This document shows, piece after piece, positions 15,651 to 23,968 of a stretch of 64,000 nucleotides of DNA. Source of the stretch: Catellatospora vulcania (GTDB taxonomy: Bacteria > Actinomycetota > Actinomycetes > Mycobacteriales > Micromonosporaceae); NCBI RefSeq assembly GCF_009720385.1, contig NZ_ML769308.1, positions 90,246 through 154,245 of the forward strand, given 5' to 3'. Position numbers and translations under genes: made by a program. The notes beneath the pieces were generated by a model. It worked only from the letters and a program-made list of their open reading frames with translations. It did not search any database and was not told the DNA's origin. How positions within the stretch are numbered: the first letter of the stretch is position 1; each line of letters starts with the position of its first letter.

Positions 15651-16769
15651 TCACCAGCGCCGTTCGATCCACAGCGGACCGCGGGGCCGCAGCGCGATCG
15701 CGGCGCTCGGCGTCGGGTCGCCGTCGACCTGCGCGAGTTTCGCCTCGCACCACGGCGTCAGGGCGGCGCGCAGCATGGCGCGGGCCAGGTGCGCGCCGAG
15801 GCAGGTGCGCCGCCCGGCGCTGAACGGCAGGAAACCCCAGGCGGGGCGGCCGCCCTCGAACCGTTCCGGGCGGAACGCGCCCGGGTCTTCCCACAGCCGC
15901 GGGTCGTGGTGGGTGAGCAGCGGGGAGTACAGCACGAGCGTGCCCGCGGGCAGGCGTACGCCGGTCGTGGTGGTGTCGCGGGCGGTGATGCGGCTGCCCA
16001 GCCATCCGGCCGGGTAGAGGCGCAGGATCTCGTCGAGCACCTGCCCGAGCGTGTCGGTCTGCCGCCACTCGGGCGCGCCCGCGAGATGCCACAGCGCCCA
16101 GGCGAGCGTGTGGGCCGTGGTGTCGTAACCGGCGGCGAGCCCGACCCGGATCTCCGCGACGGCGCCGTCCATCCCGGACAGCGCCTCGGCCAGGCTGCCC
16201 GGCGGCGGGTCGGCAAGGATCGCGGCGATGGCCGCGTCGAGGCGGCGGAACAGCAGCGGCCGCGGGATCATCGGGCCCGGCGCGGGGTGCTGCAGCGGGT
16301 GCAGGAAGTCGGCCAGCAGCCGGTCCGGCATGGTGTTGGCGAAGAACGCGGCGTTGAGCATCCGGCGCACCACGCCGCTCGCCCAGCCCAGCGCCTCGAC
16401 CCGGCCGGTGGGCAGGTCGGCCCGCGCGACCAGGTCGAGCTGTTCGAGAAGATGGTCCAGGGCGCGGGCGTGGAAATGCGGGTTCAGTTCCCGGCGGCGC
16501 GGGTCGTGCCCGGGGTTGTCCTGGTAGACCACCCCGGCGGAAAGGTACGGCGTGAGCCCGCTGAGGCTGCCGACGCTGCGGAACGTGTCCAGGTCGCCGA
16601 GCACGGCCCGGTTCCAGTCCGGGGTGTAGCCGACCACGGCGGTGCGCCACAGCCGCAGCCGGAACACGTCGCCGGTGCGGGCCCCGTCCCGCAGCAGCCG
16701 CACCGGGTCGGTGGACCAGCGCCACAGGTGGCCGAGCAGGGGCGTGCCCGCGGGGGAGGGGAGGCTCAC
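15651..16769 (-). CDS. Cytochrome P450, probable carotenoid ring hydroxylase
   Basis: 372 residues from GTG 16769, which overlaps the stop of the upstream glycosyltransferase (GTGA). P450 marks are complete: I-helix AGYDTT (213-218), ExxR as EILR (247-250), PERF, and the heme loop FSAGRRTCLG (316-325) with Cys323 as the iron ligand. A soluble enzyme without N-terminal anchor. It is the last gene of a carotenoid operon. Thermus CYP175A1, a beta-carotene hydroxylase, is similar in size and also sits with crt genes and a LitR regulator. A ring 3-hydroxylase giving zeaxanthin- or cryptoxanthin-type products is therefore the best guess; the exact position is inferred. Confidence 0.8.
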   Translation of the reverse strand: MSLPSPAGTPLLGHLWRWSTDPVRLLRDGARTGDVFRLRLWRTAVVGYTPDWNRAVLGDLDTFRSVGSLSGLTPYLSAGVVYQDNPGHDPRRRELNPHFHARALDHLLEQLDLVARADLPTGRVEALGWASGVVRRMLNAAFFANTMPDRLLADFLHPLQHPAPGPMIPRPLLFRRLDAAIAAILADPPPGSLAEALSGMDGAVAEIRVGLAAGYDTTAHTLAWALWHLAGAPEWRQTDTLGQVLDEILRLYPAGWLGSRITARDTTTTGVRLPAGTLVLYSPLLTHHDPRLWEDPGAFRPERFEGGRPAWGFLPFSAGRRTCLGAHLARAMLRAALTPWCEAKLAQVDGDPTPSAAIALRPRGPLWIERRW

Positions 16770-17836
16770 CGGTACTCCCGTCCCTTCCAGACCGCGGTGC
16801 GGCGCAGCGCGGTCAGGTAGACGGGCAGTGCGGCGGGCGCGGTGAACGGCACCAGGGCGGCTTCGGCGTACGCGCCGCGCCCGGTCTTGGCGTTGGACAG
16901 CACCCGCTCGGCCAGGCCGAGCACCGCGGCCACCCGCCAGCCGCCGCCGCGCCGCCACAGCAGCCAGGGCACCGTGTACGCGGTCAGGTTCCAGGCGAAA
17001 CTGGCCGCCAGCACCAGATCGCTGCCGCCGTGCGCGGCCCGCATGCTCTTGCCGAGCCCGCGTACGGCGCTGCGGTAACCGTCGTACATCCGGGTGCTCA
17101 CCAGCTCGCCGCCGAGCGCGAGCCCCAGCTTGAGCCCCTTGCGGCGGCTGAGCCGGGCCAGCTCCAGGTCCTCGACGATCTCGCCCGCGACGGCCGCGTG
17201 CCCGCCGATGTGCTCGTAGGCGGCGCGGCGGAAGGACAGCAGCTGCCCGTTGGCCACCGCGGCGGCCCGGATCGGCAGGTCGAGCAGCTGGTGCGGCAGG
17301 AAGCCGAGCAGGTTCTCGTCGATCAGCGGGACGAGCAGGCGCTCGCCGAGGGTGCCGGTCTGCTGGCGCGGGAACACCGAGAACACGTCGGCGCGCTGGC
17401 GGCGCTGCTGCGCCCAGACCGCGTCCAGCGCGCCGGGCCGCAGAGTCACGTCCGCGTCGAGGTAGACCAGCAGGTCACCGGTCGCCGCCTGGGCGAGCTG
17501 GTGGCAGGCCCAGTTCTTGCCGATCCAGCCGTCGGGCCGGGGCGCGCCGGTGATCAGTTTCAGCCGCGGGTCGGCGCAGCCTGCCACGATGTCGGCGGTG
17601 CCGTCGGTGGAGCCGTCGTCGAGGACCAGGATCTCCTCGGCGGGCTGGGCGAGCAGACCCGGCAGGGTGTACGGGAGCCGGCCCGCCTCGTCACGGGCGG
17701 GCACCAGCAGCGAGGTGCGCGGACGGCCCGGCGCGGACTGCCCGCGCGCCAGCACCGGGAAGGAGCGCGCGTTGCTCACCAGCCCGGCGCTCTTGACCAG
17801 GTGGAAGCCCGCCACGGCGGCGCTCAGGACGCCCAC
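16766..17836 (-). CDS. Family 2 glycosyltransferase, probable xanthophyll glycosylation
   Basis: 356 residues from GTG 17836, overlapping the acyltransferase gene by 13 bases. An N-terminal hydrophobic segment precedes the GT-A fold: SLLVPARDEAGRLP, VLDDGSTDGT (nucleotide-sugar site) and VYLDADV (DxD-type metal site), then EIVEDLELARLSRRKG with the ED...RxxR-like region of GT2 enzymes. Two further membrane segments lie near the C-terminus. The layout resembles CrtQ of staphyloxanthin synthesis. In this operon it probably adds a sugar to a hydroxylated carotenoid at the membrane. A role in lipid or hopanoid glycosylation is an alternative. Confidence 0.75.
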   Translation of the reverse strand: MGVLSAAVAGFHLVKSAGLVSNARSFPVLARGQSAPGRPRTSLLVPARDEAGRLPYTLPGLLAQPAEEILVLDDGSTDGTADIVAGCADPRLKLITGAPRPDGWIGKNWACHQLAQAATGDLLVYLDADVTLRPGALDAVWAQQRRQRADVFSVFPRQQTGTLGERLLVPLIDENLLGFLPHQLLDLPIRAAAVANGQLLSFRRAAYEHIGGHAAVAGEIVEDLELARLSRRKGLKLGLALGGELVSTRMYDGYRSAVRGLGKSMRAAHGGSDLVLAASFAWNLTAYTVPWLLWRRGGGWRVAAVLGLAERVLSNAKTGRGAYAEAALVPFTAPAALPVYLTALRRTAVWKGREYR

Positions 17837-18489
17837 GGCCGGGCCCCCTGCACGCTGTCGATGCGCTCGTCGGCGCTGCGCCGCCCGGCGAGCACCCTGC
17901 GGAAGCTGGCCAGGGGCCGCCGCGGGTCGGCGACGGCGAGCTGGCTGTCCAGGGACGACAGGTCGGCGGCGAGGGTGTCGGCGAGCCGCTCGGTGACCTG
18001 GTCGTCGCGGCCGCGGCGGGTCACCTCGGTGCAGGAGACGTACGCCTCGGGCTTGGTCTGCCCGCGCATGACCACCCGGACCGCGACCGCGTACAGCGGC
18101 ACCCGCGCCTGGCGGGCGTACCAGGCCGCACCCGGGGACAGCGGGCCGGGCGGGCCGGCCGGGCGCAGCTCGCCCTCGGGGTAGATGACCAGGGTGCGGC
18201 CCTGCGCCAGGTAACGCAGCCCGGTGCGGGGCTCGGCGGTGCCGAACACGCCGACCCGGCGCACGAACCGGTACCGGGCCAGGTTGTCCTGCGCCATGAT
18301 CAGGCATGCCGGGTGCCGGGAGCGTTCCAGCACGACGGACGCGACGAACGGATCCCACCAGCTGTGGTGGTCGGCGGCCCAGACGAACGGGCCGCGGGGC
18401 AGCCCGCCGCGCAGCCACACCCCGCGCAGGTCCCGGCGGACCAGGTAGGTGAAGCCGTGGCGCAGGAACGCCGCCACCGGGTCACGCAT
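17824..18489 (-). CDS. PlsC-like acyltransferase
   Basis: 221 residues from ATG 18489. The HxxxxD catalytic motif is present as HHSWWD (about residues 40-45) and the second block as YPEGE. This marks the glycerol-phosphate/lysophosphatidate acyltransferase superfamily, though the protein is short and lacks further domains. It overlaps both neighbours. By analogy with CrtO of staphyloxanthin and with acylated zeaxanthin glucosides of Thermus, it may esterify a fatty acid to the carotenoid sugar. A phospholipid role is not excluded. Confidence 0.75.
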   Translation of the reverse strand: MRDPVAAFLRHGFTYLVRRDLRGVWLRGGLPRGPFVWAADHHSWWDPFVASVVLERSRHPACLIMAQDNLARYRFVRRVGVFGTAEPRTGLRYLAQGRTLVIYPEGELRPAGPPGPLSPGAAWYARQARVPLYAVAVRVVMRGQTKPEAYVSCTEVTRRGRDDQVTERLADTLAADLSSLDSQLAVADPRRPLASFRRVLAGRRSADERIDSVQGARPWAS

Positions 18490-18811
18490 CGCGGCCCTCG
18501 CCCTCGGCGGCCGGGCGCGTCCGCTGCCACAGCAGCAGGGTCAGGGTGATCAGGGCGAGGCCGAACCCGTAGTCCTCGACCGGAATGTGCCACGGCGCGC
18601 GTACCCCGCTGATCTGCTGCTCGGCGTAGTGCACCACGGTCGCGTCGGGCCGGGTGAGCCAGCCGTCGACGGGAACCATGAAAGCCAGCGAGATCGCCAC
18701 GGTGAGCCAGTAGCGCGCTGTGCGCAGCAGCCCGGTGCGCAGCACGGCGAGTTCCAGGGCGACCACGGCGACCGGGGCGGCGACGGCGGCGATCGTGTAC
18801 TCAGCGGCCAC
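18482..18811 (-). CDS. crtYd: Lycopene cyclase subunit CrtYd
   Basis: 109 residues, three membrane segments, with IPVEDYGFGLALITLT near the end matching the PxE(E/D)xxF motif of the heterodimeric lycopene cyclase domain family. GTG 18811 was chosen because it overlaps the CrtYc stop by 11 bases and starts just before the first helix. It needs CrtYc to form an active cyclase that closes the ionone rings of lycopene. Beta rings are the usual product; epsilon rings occur in corynebacterial homologues. Confidence 0.85.
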   Translation of the reverse strand: MAAEYTIAAVAAPVAVVALELAVLRTGLLRTARYWLTVAISLAFMVPVDGWLTRPDATVVHYAEQQISGVRAPWHIPVEDYGFGLALITLTLLLWQRTRPAAEGEGRDA

Positions 18812-19265
18812 GTCGGCTCCCCGCGGTCGGCCGCCCGGCCGTGGGCGGGACCTGCCGCACCGGCGACCCGTCCGGTCCCGCGGCCTGCTCCTCCGGCACG
18901 AGCGCCGGCTCGGCGCGGCGGTCACGGCGTAGCAGGCCGGCCCGTTCGGCGCGGCGGCGCAGCCGTGACCCCTGGCCGAGCACCTCGAAGGTGAGCAGCG
19001 CGCACAGGGGCACGACCAGGAAGAACAGCCACTCCTCCCACGGTAGGCCCGCGAGCGTGCCGCCGGTGGTGTACCGCGTGGAGAACCACCAGTGACCCCG
19101 GGCCGTCGCGATCAGGTCCCAGATCACGAACACGGCCAGCACCGGCAGCAGGGTGGCCAGCAGCCGCCGCGGCTGCCGGTAGACCCGCGCCCCGAGCGCC
19201 AGCTCCAGCGGCAGCGTCACGGCGACGCAGGCGGCCAGGATCAGCAGGTAGCGCAGCGGGTCCAT
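18801..19265 (-). CDS. crtYc: Lycopene cyclase subunit CrtYc
   Basis: 154 residues; three membrane segments, the last carrying PWEEWLFFLVVPLCALLTFE, the hallmark of lycopene cyclase domain proteins. The C-terminal ~50 residues are polar, unusually long and proline-rich. The ATG shares one base with the crtB stop (TGATG), so the two are translationally coupled. It is the partner of CrtYd. Confidence 0.85.
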   Translation of the reverse strand: MDPLRYLLILAACVAVTLPLELALGARVYRQPRRLLATLLPVLAVFVIWDLIATARGHWWFSTRYTTGGTLAGLPWEEWLFFLVVPLCALLTFEVLGQGSRLRRRAERAGLLRRDRRAEPALVPEEQAAGPDGSPVRQVPPTAGRPTAGSRRGR

Positions 19266-20182
19266 CAGCTGGCCCGTTCCGGTTCCCGGGGCATCGCCAC
19301 GGGGGTGCCGGCGGGGGTGAGCAGGCTGCGAGCAGCGACCTGCAACCGGCGACGGGTGGGAACGGTCGCGCGGCGGGCGAAGACGTCGAGTTCGGCCCGC
19401 TCGATCTCGTCGAGGATGCCGCCGTAGAGGTGGAACGCGGTCCGGATGCAGGCCTGCGAGGTCGGCGCGAGCATGGTGACGCCGGGGGCCGCCGCGGCGT
19501 AGTGCTCGCGGGCCCGGGTGATCTCGTAGCGGACCAGTTCCCGGATGGCCGTGGTGGCGGTGCCGCGCGCCGCGGCCTGGAACAGGTCGGCCGGGCTGAC
19601 GCCGAACGTGCGCAGGTCGCGCTGGGGCAGGTAGATCCGTCCCCGCTGGAGGTCCTCGCCGATGTCACGCAGGAAGTTCGTCAGCTGGAAGGCCAGCCCT
19701 AGCTGCCGGGCGGGCTCACGGGCCGCGTCGGCGTCGGCCGCCTCCAGGATCGGCAGCATCATCGTGCCGATGACCGCCGCCGAGCCCTCCATGTAGTCGA
19801 GCAGGTCGTCGTAGTCGGCGTACTCGGCGACTTCGAGGTCCATGGCCATGCTGCGCAGGAACGACGCGAAGTCGGCGCGGTCCATGTCGAAGCGCTCGAT
19901 GGTGTGCAGCACGGCGGGCAGCAGCGGGTCGTCGACCGGGGCGCCGTGCAGGCCGGCCACGAAGCGGTCGGACCACTCGCGCAGCCGGGCGGCGCGCTCG
20001 GCGGGCGGCAGGTCGTCGGTGCTGTCGACGATCTCGTCGGCGTAGCGGGTGAAGCCGTAGAGCGCGTGCACGTGCGGACGCTTCCAGGCTGGGAGCAGGC
20101 GGGTGGCCAGGTAATAAGTGCGGCCGTGGTGGCGGTGCAGCTGCCGGCAGCGCTCGTACGCCGCGGCGAGTTCAGGCTCCAC
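19265..20182 (-). CDS. crtB: Phytoene synthase
   Basis: 305 residues from GTG 20182, with GAGGAGAG just upstream. Both aspartate-rich prenyl-diphosphate sites are present: YADEIVD (46-52) and NFLRDIGED, along with the LAFQLTNFLRD stretch typical of squalene/phytoene synthases. It condenses two geranylgeranyl diphosphates to phytoene. It is the first gene of the minus-strand crt operon and is transcribed away from crtE across a 66-bp promoter region. Confidence 0.93.
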   Translation of the reverse strand: MEPELAAAYERCRQLHRHHGRTYYLATRLLPAWKRPHVHALYGFTRYADEIVDSTDDLPPAERAARLREWSDRFVAGLHGAPVDDPLLPAVLHTIERFDMDRADFASFLRSMAMDLEVAEYADYDDLLDYMEGSAAVIGTMMLPILEAADADAAREPARQLGLAFQLTNFLRDIGEDLQRGRIYLPQRDLRTFGVSPADLFQAAARGTATTAIRELVRYEITRAREHYAAAAPGVTMLAPTSQACIRTAFHLYGGILDEIERAELDVFARRATVPTRRRLQVAARSLLTPAGTPVAMPREPERAS

Positions 20183-20248
20183 GGGGCTCTCCTCAGAAAT
20201 ATCGACTCAACAATCGACGCAACTTCGAGTCTACGTTAATCTGGGCCC
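20183..20248. promoter_or_regulatory. Divergent crtB/crtE promoter, probable LitR target
   Basis: 66 bp between the crtB and crtE starts, much more AT-rich than its surroundings. An inverted GACTC/GAGTC pair flanks its centre. A -10-like TACGTT lies about 15 bases before the crtE GTG, which suggests a leaderless crtE transcript. Binding by the LitR-type protein encoded at 22968 is inferred from known LitR/CarH control of crt promoters. Confidence 0.5.
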
Positions 20249-21379
20249 GTGGCAAACGACACCTATTCCGCGACCGCTCCTTCCTTTACCCCGACCGCGG
20301 GCCCGGGGCCGGTAGACCACGCCGTTGACCTGCACCACCATGTCGAGCAGGCGCTCAGCGACTTCGTGCTCGCGGAGACGGCAGCGCTGCTTGACGTCGA
20401 CCACGCCCTCGAACCGCTGCTCGCCGCGGCCCGCGATGCGGTGCTCGGCGGCGGCAAGCGCATCCGGCCGCTGTTCGCCTACTGGGGCTGGCGCAGCATG
20501 GCCGGCCCGGATGCGCCGGTGCGGCAGGTGCTGCCGGCCCTCGCCGCGCTGGAGCTGCTGCACGCGTTCGCCCTGGTCCACGACGATGTGATGGACCGCT
20601 CCGCGACCCGCCGCGGCCGCCCCACCGCGCACCGGGCGCTCGCCGCGGCCCACGCCGGGCAGCGGCTGCGCGGCGATGCCGAGCGGTTCGGCGACTCCGG
20701 CGCGATCCTGGTCGGCGACCTGTGCCTGGTCTGGGCCGACCGGCTGATGGGGCGGGCGAAGGTGCACGCGGCGGCGCTGGCGGGGGCGCGGGCCGCGTAC
20801 GACCGGATGCGGGTCGAGGCCATCGCCGGGCAGTTCCTGGACGTGCTCGGCGACCACGCGCGCAGCTGGTCGCCGGAGCGGGCGCTGCGCACCGCCCGGC
20901 TCAAGACCGCCGGCTACACCGCCACCTGGCCGCTGCACTTCGGCGCGGCGCTGGCCGGGGCCACCGGCACCACGTTCGCCCGCGGGCCCCTGGGCCGCGC
21001 CTACACCCGCTACGGGCTGGCCGTCGGCGAGGCGTTCCAACTGCGCGACGACCTGCTCGGCCTGTACGGCGAACCCGCCGTCACCGGCAAGCCGGTCGGC
21101 GACGACCTCGGCAAGCCGACCATGCTCCTGCTGCTGGCCCGCGCCCGGTCCACCGCCGCCCAGCACGCCGAGCTGGATAAACTGCTGGCCGCCGAGCAGC
21201 CCGACGTCGCCCGGCTGGGCGAGGTGGTCCGCGCGACCGGGGCCGCGGAGCAGCTCGGCGACATGATCACCGAGCGGGTGGCCGACGCGCGGGACGCGCT
21301 CGCCGACGCGCCCGTCGACCCGTCCGTCCGCGCCGCGCTCGGCGAGCTCGCCGCCGCGGTGGCCTGGCGCGCGGCATGA
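20249..21379 (+). CDS. crtE: Geranylgeranyl diphosphate synthase (polyprenyl synthetase)
   Basis: 376 residues from GTG 20249. GGGKRIRP (68-74 region), the first aspartate-rich motif HDDVMD (111-116) and a second one, LRDDLLG, identify a trans-prenyltransferase. The last aspartate of the second DDxxD is replaced by glycine, which is seen in some actinobacterial members. It supplies C20 precursor for CrtB. No ribosome site is apparent and the transcript may be leaderless. Its stop overlaps an ATG (21376), but crtI more likely starts at 21397. Confidence 0.88.
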   Translation: MANDTYSATAPSFTPTAGPGPVDHAVDLHHHVEQALSDFVLAETAALLDVDHALEPLLAAARDAVLGGGKRIRPLFAYWGWRSMAGPDAPVRQVLPALAALELLHAFALVHDDVMDRSATRRGRPTAHRALAAAHAGQRLRGDAERFGDSGAILVGDLCLVWADRLMGRAKVHAAALAGARAAYDRMRVEAIAGQFLDVLGDHARSWSPERALRTARLKTAGYTATWPLHFGAALAGATGTTFARGPLGRAYTRYGLAVGEAFQLRDDLLGLYGEPAVTGKPVGDDLGKPTMLLLLARARSTAAQHAELDKLLAAEQPDVARLGEVVRATGAAEQLGDMITERVADARDALADAPVDPSVRAALGELAAAVAWRAA

Positions 21380-21396
21380 CCGGAAGGAGCGCACGC

Positions 21397-22869
21397 ATGC
21401 GGACGGTTCCCGGACGCACCGACCATGTGGTCGTGGTGGGGGCAGGGCTGGGCGGGCTGGCGTGCGCGCTGCACCTGGCCGGCGCCGGCCGCCAGGTGAC
21501 CGTGCTGGAGCGCGAGGACGTGCCGGGCGGACGGGCCGGGCGGCTGGACCGCGACGGGTACACCTTCGACACCGGCCCGACCGTGCTGACCATGCCCGAG
21601 CTGATCGCCGAGGGCTTCGCCGCGGTGGGTGAGGACATGGCCGACTGGCTCACCCTCGACCCGCTCGATCCGGCGTACCGGGCCTGGTTCCCGGACGGAT
21701 CGAAGCTCGACGTCATCGCCGACCCGGAGCGGATGGCCGTCGAGATCGCCCAGGTCTGCGGGCCGCGCGAGGCCGACGGCTACCGGCGCTTCGTCGACTA
21801 CGCCCGCCGCCTGTGGGAGCTGGAGCGCCACGACTTCATCGAGCGCAACTTCGACAGCCCGCGCGACCTGCTCACCGCCAACCTGCTGCGGCTGGTCGCG
21901 GCGGGCGCGTTCGGGCGGCTGCAGAACCGCATCGACACCTTCCTGAAGGACGAGCGGACCCGGCGGGTCTTCTCGTTCCAGGCGATGTACGCGGGCCTGT
22001 CCCCGCACAAGGCCCTCGCGGTGTACACCGTCATCGCCTACCTCGACTCCGTCGCCGGGGTGTACTTTCCGCGCGGCGGCATGCACGCGCTGCCCACGGC
22101 CATGGCCGCGGCAGCGGAGAAACACGGTGTGCGCTTCCGCTACGGCACCCAGGCGCTGCGCGTGGAGAGCAGCGGCGGCCGGGCCACCGCGGTGATCACC
22201 ACGGCGGGCGAGCGCATCCCCGCCGACGCGGTCGTGCTCAACCCCGACACCGCCGCCGCGCACGCGCTGCTGCCCGGCTCGCACCCGCGCAAGCTGCGCT
22301 ACTCGCCGTCGTGCGTGGTGCTGCACGTCGGCTCCGACGCCGCCTACTCACAGGCGGGACACCACAACATCCACTTCGGACGGCAGTGGCGGCGCACCTT
22401 CGACGAGGTGATCACCAGGGGGGAGCTGATGAGCGACCCGTCGCTGCTGGTCACCAACCCCAGCCGGACCGACCCGTCGGTCGCCCCGGCCGGGCGGCAC
22501 ACCTACTACGTGCTCGCGCCGGTGCCGAACCTGGTCGCCGGTGACCAGGACTGGCGCGGCGGGCTGGCCGACCGGTACGCCGACGAGCTGATCGACGTCC
22601 TCGAAGCGCGCGGCTACACCGGTTTCAAGGCGGGCGTGCAGACCCGGACCGTGATCACCCCGGCCGACTGGTCGGACCTGGGCATGGACGCGGGCACCCC
22701 GTTCGCGGCCGCGCACACGCTCACCCAGTCGGGCCCGTTCCGGCCCCGCAACCTGCACCCGGCGCTGTCCAACGTGGTCTTCACCGGCTCGGGCACCACC
22801 CCGGGCGTCGGCGTGCCGATGGTGCTGATCTCGGGCAAGCTCGCCGCCGCCCGCATCACCGGCGGCTGA
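21397..22869 (+). CDS. crtI: Phytoene desaturase
   Basis: 490 residues. The FAD-binding loop GAGLGGLACALHLAGAG opens the protein and VGVPMVLISGKLAAARI closes it, both typical of CrtI. It should take phytoene through successive desaturations to lycopene. ATG 21397 was preferred over ATG 21376 (which overlaps the crtE stop) because GGAAGGAG lies seven bases before it. It is followed by two tiny overlapping frames leading into the regulator gene. Confidence 0.9.
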   Translation: MRTVPGRTDHVVVVGAGLGGLACALHLAGAGRQVTVLEREDVPGGRAGRLDRDGYTFDTGPTVLTMPELIAEGFAAVGEDMADWLTLDPLDPAYRAWFPDGSKLDVIADPERMAVEIAQVCGPREADGYRRFVDYARRLWELERHDFIERNFDSPRDLLTANLLRLVAAGAFGRLQNRIDTFLKDERTRRVFSFQAMYAGLSPHKALAVYTVIAYLDSVAGVYFPRGGMHALPTAMAAAAEKHGVRFRYGTQALRVESSGGRATAVITTAGERIPADAVVLNPDTAAAHALLPGSHPRKLRYSPSCVVLHVGSDAAYSQAGHHNIHFGRQWRRTFDEVITRGELMSDPSLLVTNPSRTDPSVAPAGRHTYYVLAPVPNLVAGDQDWRGGLADRYADELIDVLEARGYTGFKAGVQTRTVITPADWSDLGMDAGTPFAAAHTLTQSGPFRPRNLHPALSNVVFTGSGTTPGVGVPMVLISGKLAAARITGG

Positions 22870-22896
22870 CATGACCCGCGCCACGGGGGAGCGGCC

Positions 22897-22971
22897 ATGA
22901 GCGAGCGCGGCGTGCGGGTCAAAACGACCGCGACCCATGCCGGAGCCGAGCGAAGCGGGGTGAAGGCGTGA
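22897..22971 (+). other. 24-codon bridging mini-frame before the LitR gene
   Basis: An ATG at 22897 opens 24 codons that end in a TGA overlapping the GTG start of the next gene. A 9-codon frame from 22871 likewise ends overlapping this ATG (ATGA). The mini-frame begins MSERGV, echoing MSESGR at the regulator start. It may carry ribosomes from crtI to litR, or be a repeat inserted at a start/stop overlap. Similar frames occur at 51802 and 53470. Confidence 0.4.
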
Positions 22972-23846
22972 GCGAGTCCGGCCGCAGTGTCGGGGACGTG
23001 GCCCGGTGGCTCGGCGTCGCGGTCACCACGCTGCGCACCTGGCACCAGCGGTACGGGCTGGGCCCGAGCGAGCACGTCGCGCACCGGCACCGCCGGTACA
23101 CCACCGACGACGTGGCCCGGCTGGAGGTCATGTGCCGGCTGACCACCGAAGGCGTGCCGGCCCACGAGGCGGCCCGGATCGCGCTGGCCGGGCTCCCCGG
23201 CGAACCCGCCGCGGCCCGCCTCGCCCCGGTCGCCGACCCGTCGGCGCGTGGGCTCACCGTGGCCGCGGTGCGCCTGGACATGCCCGCGATGCTGTCGACC
23301 ATCGCCTCGGCGGTGCGCGGCCGCGGCGTCGTCTACGCCTGGGACCACCTGCTGTGCCCCGTACTGGTCGAGGTGGCCCGGCGGCAGCAGCCGGACCATC
23401 ACATGATCGAGGTGGAGCACCTGCTGTCGCGCTGCATCCTGGAGGTGCTGTGGACGGTGCCCCGCCCCTTCGGCGCGGCCAGCGCCCGCACCCTGCTGGC
23501 CTGCTCCGCCGACGAGCAGCACACCCTGCCCCTGGAGGCGTTGGCCGCCGCCCTGGCCGAACAGGGCTGCGGCAGCCGCATGCTCGGCGCCCGTGTGCCG
23601 CCCCTGGCCCTCGCCGACGCGGTGCGCCGCACCGGTCCGTCGGCCGTCTTCGTCTGGTCCCAGTTCGCCCAGACCGGCACCCCGTCCCAGCTCGAACCGG
23701 TGCTCGCCGTCCGCCCGCGCCCGGCCCTGATCGCCGCCGCCGGCCCCGGCTGGGGTGACCCGCTGCCCGCAGGTGTGTACCGACCGGCCGACCTGACCGA
23801 CGCCCTCCGCATGGCCCTACCAGTCACCAGCCGACGCGACCGCTGA
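22968..23846 (+). CDS. litR: LitR/CarH-type MerR regulator with cobalamin-binding domain
   Basis: 292 residues from GTG 22968. Residues ~8-75 are a MerR winged helix (VARWLGVAVTTLRTWHQRYG). The middle helical bundle contains VEHLLSRC, and the C-terminal part has the B12-site pattern DEQHTLPLEALAAALAEQG with the expected axial histidine. LitR/CarH proteins hold adenosylcobalamin, repress crt genes in the dark and release DNA on illumination. In CarH a tryptophan lies ten residues before the EH pair; here that place is glutamine (ARRQQPDHHMIEVEH), so light response may differ. The position at the end of crtEI supports control of the crt promoters. Confidence 0.8.
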   Translation: MSESGRSVGDVARWLGVAVTTLRTWHQRYGLGPSEHVAHRHRRYTTDDVARLEVMCRLTTEGVPAHEAARIALAGLPGEPAAARLAPVADPSARGLTVAAVRLDMPAMLSTIASAVRGRGVVYAWDHLLCPVLVEVARRQQPDHHMIEVEHLLSRCILEVLWTVPRPFGAASARTLLACSADEQHTLPLEALAAALAEQGCGSRMLGARVPPLALADAVRRTGPSAVFVWSQFAQTGTPSQLEPVLAVRPRPALIAAAGPGWGDPLPAGVYRPADLTDALRMALPVTSRRDR

Positions 23847-23858
23847 CACCCGTTTCTC

Positions 23859-23923
23859 ATGGACGTTGGCCTATCAGATCGAGTATTCGTAGATCGAACT
23901 CGATCTGATAGGCCAACGTCCAT
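23859..23923. repeat. 65-bp palindromic element (perfect 25-bp arms)
   Basis: Arms 23859-23883 and 23899-23923 pair perfectly around a 15-base loop. A near-identical copy is at 38709-38773 (arms differ slightly, loop TATTCGTAGATCGAA versus AATTCGTGGATCGAA). It lies between the convergent genes ending at 23846 and 23969, and so may serve as a two-way terminator. Confidence 0.9.
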
Positions 23924-23968
23924 CGCAGAGCGGAGCGGGGTCCGGCAGGGGCGGGGTGGTGGGGTGGG

